Positions 7,113-14,576 of a stretch of 53,486 nt of DNA are shown piece after piece. Source of the DNA: a virus; the IMG/VR virus record IMGVR_UViG_3300025083_000041, positions 1-53,486 of that record; one strand, 5' to 3'. The notes under the pieces are model-generated. The model worked only from the letters and a program-made list of their open reading frames with translations, made no database searches and had not been told where the DNA came from. The position numbers were made by a program, and so were the translations under genes. Each line of letters begins with the position of its first letter. Positions within the stretch are counted from its first letter, which is position 1.

Positions 7113-8081
7113 ATGAGAAAAATTTTAATTATTGATGCACTTAATATGTTTTTTAGGTGCTATGCAAGGGATCCAAGTATTAGTATACAGGGTAACCCTG
7201 CAGGTGGTTGTATTGGCTTTTTAAAGTCTTTACAGAAGTCTATTAGGCTAACTAAGCCTGATGATGTGGTAATCGTTTGGGACGGAAGCGGTGGCTCTAG
7301 AAAGAGACGCCAAATCAATGCTAACTACAAAGCAGGAAGAAAGGTAGTTCGGTTACCAAAAGATATGGGATACGACTTCTCTTTGCAAGAAGAGAAAAAC
7401 AATAAGGTATGGCAGCAATCTAGATTGTTAGAATACCTAGAACATCTTCCAATTTGCCAATTCATGTTTGAGGATATTGAAGCGGATGATATCATCTCAG
7501 CAATTGTTCAGGCTAAAGGAGTTGCTCAAGATCAGAAGATCATTTTATCTAATGATAAAGACTTTATGCAGTTGTGTGATGAGAGAACTATCTTGATGCG
7601 TCCTGCAAAAAAGCCATGGGAAGTATTGAATACGAACCGAATATTGGAGGATCTTAAGATACATCCAAAGAACATGGCACTAGCCAGAGCAATGGTTGGC
7701 GATGCATCTGATAATCTTCCGGGTGTACCGGGAATTGGGTTTGGAAGGGTAGTTAAATTCTTTCCTTTCTTGTCAGAAGACGAAGAATATAGTGCTCAAG
7801 ATCTATTTAAGGTTACCAACGATCTCTTAAAAGAAAAGAAAAGTAAGTACCTAGAAGCAGTTCTAGAACATAAAGATGTTATTGATGAAAATTATAAAAT
7901 CATGCAACTTTACCAACCTTCAGTTTCTTATCAAAGACGACAAATGGTTGAAAATTGCTTGGTGGATAGAGACAAACACTTCAATCTAACAGGCTTTAAA
8001 CTAATGCTATCAGAAGACGGATTCATGTCACTCAAGTGGGAAGTACTTGAACAGACAATGAGGAGAATAATTTCTGAATAA
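7113..8081 (+). CDS. 5'-3' exonuclease / RNase H (FEN1/PIN fold)
   Basis: A 322-residue flap-nuclease-type enzyme. Acidic metal-binding motifs are visible in the expected order: LIIDALNMFFR at the N-terminus, WDGSGGSRKRR, EDIEADDI, LSNDKDFMQL and GDASDNLPGVPGIG, the last being the helix-hairpin-helix region. T4 RNase H (305 aa) is of similar size. It would remove RNA primers and flaps, and supplies the activity missing from the truncated PolA-like protein at 1498. Confidence 0.9.
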   Translation: MRKILIIDALNMFFRCYARDPSISIQGNPAGGCIGFLKSLQKSIRLTKPDDVVIVWDGSGGSRKRRQINANYKAGRKVVRLPKDMGYDFSLQEEKNNKVWQQSRLLEYLEHLPICQFMFEDIEADDIISAIVQAKGVAQDQKIILSNDKDFMQLCDERTILMRPAKKPWEVLNTNRILEDLKIHPKNMALARAMVGDASDNLPGVPGIGFGRVVKFFPFLSEDEEYSAQDLFKVTNDLLKEKKSKYLEAVLEHKDVIDENYKIMQLYQPSVSYQRRQMVENCLVDRDKHFNLTGFKLMLSEDGFMSLKWEVLEQTMRRIISE

Positions 8082-8105
8082 AACAAACAACATAAACGTA
8101 TAGAT
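8074..8105 (+). promoter_or_regulatory. Phage promoter, helicase operon
   Basis: CTGAATAAA (8074-8082), 11-nt spacer, AAACGTATA (8094-8102). The box contains the GAA-TAA end of the exonuclease gene. Confidence 0.75.
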
Positions 8106-8128
8106 TATACAACAAACAAGGAGGGTTA

Positions 8129-9499
8129 ATGAATATGAAGAAAATGCCAGAAGATTTTTCCAGATTTGGGAAACATTTTCAAGAATCAATGGTACAATTA
8201 ATGCTAGAGGATAGAAACTATTGTGATCAGATTACCGAAGTTTTAGATATAAACTTTTTTGAACTGTCATATCTGCAGACATTTGTTTCTAAGATACTTA
8301 TGTATCGAGAAAAGTACAAAGTTCATCCAACATACAAGACAATGATTACAATACTAAGAACAGAACTAGATTCTGAACACGAAGCATTGCAAAGACAGGT
8401 TAAGGAGTATTTTGGTAGAATTCACGGATCAGAAGTGGAAGACTCTGAGTATATTATGGGAGTAAGCCTAGATTTCTGCAGAAAGCAGAAATTAAAAGGA
8501 GCACTGATGGAGACTGTAGAATTGATGCAGTCTTCCTCGTTTGATGAGATAAGCAAGATTATTAATGATGCACTATCTCTAGGATTGGGAAATGAAGCAG
8601 GTTATGAATACCTTACAGATTTTGAAGAAAGATATGCCCTTAAGGCTCGAAATCCACAATCTACTGGCTGGGAGCATGTTGACGACATCACAGGTGGTGG
8701 ACTCGGTATGGGAGAATTGGGGGTTGTGGTAGCGCCAACTGGAGCAGGTAAGTCAATGGTTTTGACTGCCCTAGGTTCAGAAGCAGTTAAAAACGGAAAA
8801 ACTGTTGTTCACTACACCTTTGAACTTTCTGACAAGGTAATTGGAAGACGTTATGACTCATGCATCACGAAAGTACCATTATCAGACTTGAATAGTTTCA
8901 AGGAGCAAGTTTATGATGAAATTAGTCAAATTGAAGGCTCTCTCATCATTAAGGAATATCCTACTAAATCTGCCTCAACTAACACTATCAGAAATCATTT
9001 AGAAAAACTGAAAAAGAGAGGAATTGAAGTAGGCATGATTGTAGTTGATTACGCTGATTTGCTCAAACCTGTCAGTATTTCTAGAGAAAAGAGACATGAT
9101 TTAGAAAATATTTATGAAGAATTACGTGGGATATCTCAAGTGTTCCAATGCCCACTATGGACAGCGTCCCAGACAAACCGTTCAGGACTTAACGCTGAGG
9201 TTGTTACAATGGAATCAATATCTGAAGCATTTAATAAATGTTTTGTCGCTGACTTTATCTGTTCTGTCTCTAGGACAGCGCAGGACAAAGTTAATAACAC
9301 AGGAAGAATGTTTGTAGCAAAAAATAGAAATGGAGTCGATGGGATTGTATATCCAATTATTGCAGATTGGAGTACTGTTAGTATGGAAGTACTTTCTGAA
9401 TCTACAGAGACAATGCAAGAGATTGAAGAAAAATCTCTCTCTGAACACAAAGCAAGTTTATACGAAAGATACAAAAACAATAAAAACAAGGAGAATTAA
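8129..9499 (+). CDS. Replicative DNA helicase, DnaB/gp41-like
   Basis: A 456-residue RecA-fold hexameric helicase. An N-terminal helical domain is followed by a linker and the ATPase core with Walker A APTGAGKS (202-209), Walker B VVDYADLL (305-312) and a downstream SQTNRSG motif typical of DnaB motif 4. ATG 8129 follows AAGGAGGG; a second in-frame ATG lies 6 nt later. It is 2 nt upstream of the ribonucleotide reductase gene, so unwinding and precursor synthesis are co-transcribed. No primase gene is evident in the window. Confidence 0.9.
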   Translation: MNMKKMPEDFSRFGKHFQESMVQLMLEDRNYCDQITEVLDINFFELSYLQTFVSKILMYREKYKVHPTYKTMITILRTELDSEHEALQRQVKEYFGRIHGSEVEDSEYIMGVSLDFCRKQKLKGALMETVELMQSSSFDEISKIINDALSLGLGNEAGYEYLTDFEERYALKARNPQSTGWEHVDDITGGGLGMGELGVVVAPTGAGKSMVLTALGSEAVKNGKTVVHYTFELSDKVIGRRYDSCITKVPLSDLNSFKEQVYDEISQIEGSLIIKEYPTKSASTNTIRNHLEKLKKRGIEVGMIVVDYADLLKPVSISREKRHDLENIYEELRGISQVFQCPLWTASQTNRSGLNAEVVTMESISEAFNKCFVADFICSVSRTAQDKVNNTGRMFVAKNRNGVDGIVYPIIADWSTVSMEVLSESTETMQEIEEKSLSEHKASLYERYKNNKNKEN

Positions 9500-9501
9500 T
9501 T

Positions 9502-11358
9502 ATGGAAGTATCAAATCAAATATTATCGGACATAACTGTCCATATGAAATACGCTCGATATCTGGAAGACAAGCAGAGACGAGAGAATTGGAAAGAACTT
9601 GTCACTCGCAATATGGAGATGCATATTAAAAAGTACCCTAACCTATCAGATGAGATTATTGAAACATATAAGATGGTATTTGATAAGAAAGTACTACCAT
9701 CTATGAGAAGCATGCAGTTCGGAGGTAAACCAATTGAGGTTTCTCCTAATCGCATCTTCAACTGTGCTTTTATGCCCGTTGATGATCTTCGCTCATTCTC
9801 AGAAGCAATGTTCTTGCTTTTGGGGGGAACTGGAGTTGGCTTTTCTGTCCAACGTCATCATATTGACAAATTACCGGAAATCCGTAAGCCAAATGAAAGC
9901 AGAACTAGAAGATATCTAGTAGCAGATTCTATCGAAGGGTGGGCAGATGCAATCAAGGTGCTTTTGAGTTCTTATTTTAAGGGAACATCAAAGATTCGTT
10001 TTGATTTTTCAGATATTCGAGCAAAAGGTGCCAAATTGGTAACTTCAGGTGGTAAAGCACCCGGCCCACAACCTCTTCGCGAGTGCATTGTGAAGGTTAA
10101 AGGTATCTTACGCGAGAAAGAGGATGGTGAAAAACTGACTACAATCGAAGCACATGATATTATGTGTCACATTGCTGATGCAGTGTTGGCAGGTGGTATT
10201 CGACGTGCCGCTCTAATCTCTTTGTTTTCGGCAGATGACATCGAGATGCTAGCAGCAAAATCAGGAAACTGGTGGGAACTCAACCCTCAACGAGGACGAG
10301 CAAATAACTCTGTAGTACTGCTTCGACATCGTGTAACAAAAGAATTCTTTATGGATATTTGGGAACGTGTCAGAGCATCAGGTGCAGGAGAGCCCGGATT
10401 CTATTTCTCTAATGATAAAGACTGGGGTACAAACCCATGCTGTGAGATTGCTCTACGTTCGTATCAATTTTGTAATTTGACAGAAATCAATGTCTCAGAT
10501 GTCGATACACAAGAAGAGTTAGAGAAGAGGGCAAAAGCAGCAGCATTCATTGGAACTCTTCAGGCAGGATATACAGACTTTCATTATCTACGTCCAGTCT
10601 GGCAAAGAACAACAGAAAAAGATGCTTTAGTTGGCGTCTCAATGACTGGCATTGCTTCTGGTGGAGTACTTGAGTTAGACATGAGCAAGGCATCACTTGA
10701 AGTTAAGAAAGAAAACCGAAGAATAGCAATGCAAATTGGAATTAAGCCGGCTGCTAGAACTACTTGTGTAAAGCCTGCAGGCACAACTTCTTTAACCCTA
10801 GGAACGTCCAGTGGTATCCATGCGTGGCATAATGACTATTATATACGCAGAATTCGCGTAGGAAAGAATGAAGCAATTTATAACTATCTTGTGCAGAACC
10901 ATCCTGAGTTAGTTGAAGATGAGTATTTCTCTCCACATGATACAGCAGTCATCTCTGCACCGCAGAAGGCTCCTGAAGGCTCTATAACGCGTTCTGAGAG
11001 TGCGATGGACATGTTGGAGAGGGTTAAGACTGTAACGTCTTCTTGGGTGCGTGGTGGGCATCAAAAAGGGCAGAATTCTCACAATGTCTCTGCCACTGTA
11101 ACCATCAAAGATAACGAATGGGAAACAGTAGGAGAATGGATGTGGAACAATCGTGATTCTTATAATGGATTATCAGTTTTACCATTTAATGATCATTCTT
11201 ATAAACAGGCTCCGTTTGAAGACTGTACAGAAGAGCAATATCATCAAATGCTCAAGAGTTTGAAAGAAATTAATCTTGACAATGTCTCAGAAGAAGAAGA
11301 TCAAACAAATCTCTCAGGTGAGTTAGCCTGTGCCGGAGGTTCCTGCGAAATCTTCTAA
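9502..11358 (+). CDS. nrdJ: Class II (B12-dependent) ribonucleotide reductase, monomeric type
   Basis: A 618-residue reductase. The NPCCE motif (311-315) corresponds to the Asn-x-Cys-x-Glu radical site, with Cys313 as the thiyl position and Glu315 as the acid. Partner redox cysteines are visible at FNCAF (Cys88) and FCNLTEIN (Cys324), and a terminal shuttle pair at Cys610 and Cys615 (ACAGGSCEIF). No class I small subunit is nearby. Length and motif layout fit the adenosylcobalamin-dependent class II enzymes common in marine phages. It would turn ribonucleotides into deoxyribonucleotides, needing host-derived B12. The glutaredoxin at 29200 could help re-reduce it. Confidence 0.9.
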   Translation: MEVSNQILSDITVHMKYARYLEDKQRRENWKELVTRNMEMHIKKYPNLSDEIIETYKMVFDKKVLPSMRSMQFGGKPIEVSPNRIFNCAFMPVDDLRSFSEAMFLLLGGTGVGFSVQRHHIDKLPEIRKPNESRTRRYLVADSIEGWADAIKVLLSSYFKGTSKIRFDFSDIRAKGAKLVTSGGKAPGPQPLRECIVKVKGILREKEDGEKLTTIEAHDIMCHIADAVLAGGIRRAALISLFSADDIEMLAAKSGNWWELNPQRGRANNSVVLLRHRVTKEFFMDIWERVRASGAGEPGFYFSNDKDWGTNPCCEIALRSYQFCNLTEINVSDVDTQEELEKRAKAAAFIGTLQAGYTDFHYLRPVWQRTTEKDALVGVSMTGIASGGVLELDMSKASLEVKKENRRIAMQIGIKPAARTTCVKPAGTTSLTLGTSSGIHAWHNDYYIRRIRVGKNEAIYNYLVQNHPELVEDEYFSPHDTAVISAPQKAPEGSITRSESAMDMLERVKTVTSSWVRGGHQKGQNSHNVSATVTIKDNEWETVGEWMWNNRDSYNGLSVLPFNDHSYKQAPFEDCTEEQYHQMLKSLKEINLDNVSEEEDQTNLSGELACAGGSCEIF

Positions 11359-11364
11359 ATTAGA

Positions 11365-11395
11365 TTGAATATAATGTCCTCCTCAAACGTATAAT
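11365..11395 (+). promoter_or_regulatory. Phage promoter, GroES-like/thyX operon
   Basis: TTGAATATA (11365-11373), 11-nt spacer, AAACGTATA (11385-11393) with perfect TATAAT. The promoter -10 lies in the loop of the hairpin annotated at 11377-11419. Confidence 0.75.
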
Positions 11396-11419
11396 ATATA
11401 CCAAGAGGAGGATTTTTTT
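11377..11419 (+). terminator. Hairpin enclosing a promoter -10 and pairing with the SD
   Basis: TCCTCCTC (11377-11384) pairs perfectly over 8 bp with GAGGAGGA (11405-11412), followed by seven T and the ATG. In RNA coming from the reductase gene this is a terminator that also sequesters the GGAGG of the next gene. RNA started at the enclosed promoter lacks the left arm. Confidence 0.75.
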
Positions 11420-11692
11420 ATGAAACCAGTTAACAGACATTTATTGGTAGAGATGCCAATTGAAGAGATTAAAGAAGAGGAAGGCACATTTTTGCTTCCG
11501 GAAGATTATAAAACTACAAAAGTAGAGAGATATGCTAAAGTAAATATCATTGCATGTGCTGATGATTGCAAAAGAGAATATAGTGGCGAAGCATATGTAG
11601 AGAACTCTATGATTGAAGATATCATGATTGAAGGTAAAATGTATCATATAGTATCGGAAAACTATATAGTACTACTTATGGAGGCAAAATGA
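11420..11692 (+). CDS. GroES-like co-chaperonin
   Basis: A 90-residue protein with the GroES layout: N-terminal PVNRHLLVEMP, a mobile-loop-like segment with EEGTFLLPEDY, and a C-terminal strand reading YHIVSENYIVLLMEAK. It resembles phage co-chaperonins such as T4 gp31 in size, with low direct similarity. It would cap the phage GroEL encoded at 26748 or the host GroEL. Its stop overlaps the thyX start (ATGA). Confidence 0.65.
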   Translation: MKPVNRHLLVEMPIEEIKEEEGTFLLPEDYKTTKVERYAKVNIIACADDCKREYSGEAYVENSMIEDIMIEGKMYHIVSENYIVLLMEAK

Positions 11693-12438
11693 ATGGGACT
11701 GATGACAAAAGTAATGCTAATAACAGAACGATTTTTACTTACGGAGACAATATTGGCTCAGTTAGCCTTGTTGATTACATGGGCAGCGACATCACTGTTG
11801 TTAACTCTGCAAGGGTTTCTTTTGGTATCGAAAAGTCCGAACTTGATAGAAGAGACAAGCGACTTATCAATTACCTTATTAAACATCGCCACACATCAAC
11901 ACTTGAGCATAATCTTATTACTTTTAAATTCGTTGTGCCTTTGTTTGTTCGCTCTCAGCACCATAGGCACCGCACTTGGAGTTATAACGAGATTAGTAGA
12001 CGTTATACGGACAAAAATCTCCAGTTTTATGAACCTCTAGAGTTTAGAACCCAACATGAGAGTAATAGGCAGGCATCCAATGAGAATAATACTGCCAACC
12101 CTACTATTACGCCACAATTTATCGATTCCTACATTTCAGCATCTGACGCTATGAAATCTTGGCATGTCCAGTCATTAGACTTCTTCAACAAGTTGATCGA
12201 TGCTGGGGTATGCAGAGAACAGGCTAGAGGAGTTTTGCCACAAAACTTATATACAGAATATTACGGTACAGTTAATCTTAATAATCTTTTAAAGTTTGTG
12301 GAACTCAGAACACATGAAGGAGCGCAGTGGGAGATACAGAAGGTAGCAGAAGCATGTCTAGAATTAGCAACAGATTTATTCCCAGTGACAGTTAATGCAT
12401 ATAGGAAGGTGAAGAGTGAAGCCAAATCCACATCGTGA
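11689..12438 (+). CDS. thyX: Flavin-dependent thymidylate synthase ThyX
   Basis: A 249-residue ThyX. The signature RHR-x7-S is present as RHRTWSYNEIS (93-103), and a conserved GVCREQARGVLP segment follows near residue 180. The enzyme methylates dUMP to dTMP using FAD, NADPH and methylene-tetrahydrofolate. Its substrate would be supplied by the dUTPase at 22216. It overlaps the GroES-like gene by 4 nt and the next gene by 23 nt, so it belongs to one operon. Confidence 0.93.
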   Translation: MNGTDDKSNANNRTIFTYGDNIGSVSLVDYMGSDITVVNSARVSFGIEKSELDRRDKRLINYLIKHRHTSTLEHNLITFKFVVPLFVRSQHHRHRTWSYNEISRRYTDKNLQFYEPLEFRTQHESNRQASNENNTANPTITPQFIDSYISASDAMKSWHVQSLDFFNKLIDAGVCREQARGVLPQNLYTEYYGTVNLNNLLKFVELRTHEGAQWEIQKVAEACLELATDLFPVTVNAYRKVKSEAKSTS

Positions 12439-13225
12439 GACAGATCTCTACTTTGACAAGATAATAATCGGTAGCACAGTCCAAGCCATGGTTGCAGCGT
12501 TCAAGTACCAAATCCCAATTTTTGCGGATGAGGCATTGAAGCCACTACCTCATTATCACTTATCTTCCGATTTAGATCTGTCTAGAATTCAGGTTAAGAA
12601 CAGCATTACAGAGTTTGAACTTCTATCAGGTAAAAAAGAGACTAGAGGCATGCAAAGACTAGAATTATGGAATATCATGGCATATCGACTAGGAGTTATG
12701 GGATTGATGCCACTTCAGGGAGTCTTCGAGAATACATTCACAGAATCAATCCCAATGGGGCAGAACATTAGAATGTTTACAATTCGAGCAGACAATAAGA
12801 TAATTAATGTCAATTCAAAGAAAACGATACTCTTTGATTTTCCCAAGTATACATTAGGGAATAAAACTTATATGGTTAACGACTATATTCATATGAATAA
12901 GATTTACGATCTATCAGCGAATTTGTTTCCGTCGAAAGATTGTGAATTTGAAGATACTATTGCATATGAGACTGTGTTCATGAAAGATAAGGGGAGAAAG
13001 CACAAAGCATGTGCAAAGTCTATCATCAGTCAAGATAACTTGGATCATTGGAAGTATAGCCAGACAGCAGTAAGGTTAAGAACTCAAAGTTCTATATTCT
13101 GGAATATGGAAAAGAAGTTTGAACTGATCTTGGGTGAAAGAGAGATATCTCCAATAATGGCTAGAATTGCTGATTCTATTGAAGATATTATTGAATATGA
13201 TATTTTAGATGAGGAATTCCATTGA
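12416..13225 (+). CDS. Unknown 269-aa protein, Rossmann-like N-terminus
   Basis: Starts at GTG 12416 after AGGAAGG and overlaps thyX. The N-terminal FDKIIIGSTVQAMVAAFKY (14-31) looks like the first strand and turn of a nucleotide-binding Rossmann fold, as in FAD-linked oxidoreductases, but the usual GxGxxG is degenerate. The remainder is not recognised. It overlaps the following gene by 4 nt, and the two may act together. Confidence 0.75.
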   Translation: MKPNPHRETDLYFDKIIIGSTVQAMVAAFKYQIPIFADEALKPLPHYHLSSDLDLSRIQVKNSITEFELLSGKKETRGMQRLELWNIMAYRLGVMGLMPLQGVFENTFTESIPMGQNIRMFTIRADNKIINVNSKKTILFDFPKYTLGNKTYMVNDYIHMNKIYDLSANLFPSKDCEFEDTIAYETVFMKDKGRKHKACAKSIISQDNLDHWKYSQTAVRLRTQSSIFWNMEKKFELILGEREISPIMARIADSIEDIIEYDILDEEFH

Positions 13226-14106
13226 GCAATCTTAACTTTCATTTGGCAGGAATAATTCCTCTGTCTTCTATCCCTTTGCAGTATAATCTGCCTTATCACC
13301 CATGTATGCTCCCAATCAACGACAACTACCTGATGATCCATAGAGCAATCATGGAATGTGCATGGGCAGGCTGTGAGACAATATGGATAGTTGCAGATCC
13401 AGATATTCAGCCAATGTTTAAGAAAGTGGTAGGAGATTATGTTTATGATCCGGTAAATTATCATCGTCCAATGGATCCCGATAGGTTTGCAAAAAGATCA
13501 ATGATACCAATATATTTTACGTCGATTGATATTAAGAACAGGAACAAGAGAGACTCTTATGGTTGGAGCATTATAGAAGGCGCATATATGGCTTATAGGG
13601 TATCTAATCAACTTTCCAAGTGGGTAGTGCCTAATATGTATTACGTTGCATTCCCGTGGAGCCTCTACCCTCCAGAGATGATTAGAGAATATAGGAAGCC
13701 AATATCCACTCACAAGAGATTTAGAATCACATCACAGGGAGATGGCATAAAGCAGGGAAAGATGCTGGGCTTCACATTTAATGAAGAGGATTTTATAAAC
13801 TGTCGCGCTTGGGTTCGCAAAGAAGGTACAGGCAGGTATGTTCCCGGAGGCAAGAAAAATGAAGAAGGCATACCTAGAGAGTTGCTCCCTGCAGAAGAAA
13901 GGTGGAGTGGAAGACATTTTCAACTTGAGGACGTATTCTCGCAACTTGGGGAAGATGCCACAACCTTGGATCTTTCTTACTATTTTGAAGCCACTTCATT
14001 TGATGGATATAAGAAGTGGGCAGAATCGAACGTTGAAATCGCAAAGCCAGTTGTTGAAAAATGGATAGAACCTTCAAGGTATAGAAAAACTTTATTTGAA
14101 TACTGA
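13222..14106 (+). CDS. Unknown 294-aa protein, nucleotidyltransferase-like N-terminus
   Basis: Starts at TTG 13222 in a TTGA overlap with the previous stop. The first 70 residues follow the GT-A nucleotidyltransferase pattern (AGIIPLSSIP, LMIHRAIMECAWAGCETIWIVADPD), similar to sugar-1-phosphate nucleotidyltransferases. The catalytic GxGxRxxPLT loop is not conserved, so catalytic activity is uncertain. The C-terminal 170 residues are unfamiliar. It is the last gene of the GroES-like/thyX operon. Confidence 0.7.
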   Translation: MSNLNFHLAGIIPLSSIPLQYNLPYHPCMLPINDNYLMIHRAIMECAWAGCETIWIVADPDIQPMFKKVVGDYVYDPVNYHRPMDPDRFAKRSMIPIYFTSIDIKNRNKRDSYGWSIIEGAYMAYRVSNQLSKWVVPNMYYVAFPWSLYPPEMIREYRKPISTHKRFRITSQGDGIKQGKMLGFTFNEEDFINCRAWVRKEGTGRYVPGGKKNEEGIPRELLPAEERWSGRHFQLEDVFSQLGEDATTLDLSYYFEATSFDGYKKWAESNVEIAKPVVEKWIEPSRYRKTLFEY

Positions 14107-14121
14107 GAATAAGAAAAATGT

Positions 14122-14132
14122 TGACTATTTAT
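14122..14132 (+). promoter_or_regulatory. Candidate late-type promoter element
   Basis: TGACTATTTAT, identical to 6645-6655, 32 nt before the second KSYI-type gene. Confidence 0.4.
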
Positions 14133-14164
14133 TACAATCGATACTCATTTAAGGAGAAATTAAA

Positions 14165-14497
14165 ATGAAAGTAACAAAATCTTATATCAAGCAACTTATC
14201 AAAGAGGAGTTGGCTAATGTACTCGAAGGCAAAGGCCCTGAGTATGAAAGAAGAGGAAAAACACAAGCAGGGCAAGATTATACAATCTATGTTAGATCTT
14301 CTAATTCTGGTGAGCCTAGATACTTTTTGAGTATTATCGGCGATGTATCAGATGGTAAATACCAAATCGGCGAAGAGATGGCTAACGAAATCTTGAGAAA
14401 TTCGAATAATCCTCCAAAGTTTCTGGATAATCAGTTTACAATGGAAAATTATAAATCAAAGGATGAAGTTTATAATTCATATGTTCACAATATGTAA
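14165..14497 (+). CDS. Small protein with KSYI-x-QL-x-KEEL N-terminus
   Basis: A 110-residue protein beginning MKVTKSYIKQLIKEEL after AAGGAG, the same start as the product at 6677, with unrelated remaining sequence. The N-terminus contains IKE, which fits the (L/I)xE cleavage preference of T4-type prohead proteases. A head-targeted protein is the most attractive reading but is inferred. No catalytic motif is visible. Confidence 0.7.
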   Translation: MKVTKSYIKQLIKEELANVLEGKGPEYERRGKTQAGQDYTIYVRSSNSGEPRYFLSIIGDVSDGKYQIGEEMANEILRNSNNPPKFLDNQFTMENYKSKDEVYNSYVHNM

Positions 14498-14505
14498 CAT
14501 ATTAT

Positions 14506-14537
14506 TTGAATAAATCAACTCCCTCAATCGTATTAAT
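14506..14537 (+). promoter_or_regulatory. Phage promoter, PolIII alpha gene
   Basis: TTGAATAAA (14506-14514), 11-nt spacer, AATCGTATT (14526-14534). Confidence 0.75.
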
Positions 14538-14574
14538 CATACAACAACAAACAATACGACTAAGGGAGTTTTTA
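14517..14574 (+). terminator. Long hairpin spanning the PolIII alpha promoter
   Basis: AACTCCCT (14517-14524) pairs with AGGGAGTT (14563-14570), and TCGTATT (14528-14534) with AATACGA (14553-14559), followed by a short T-run. The outer right arm contains the Shine-Dalgarno. Only read-through RNA carries both arms. Confidence 0.7.
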
Positions 14575-14576
14575 TT

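Noticed and set aside
9330-9629. + strand ORF bridging the helicase and reductase genes
   Set aside because: Overlaps two clear genes in another frame and its sequence is not protein-like.
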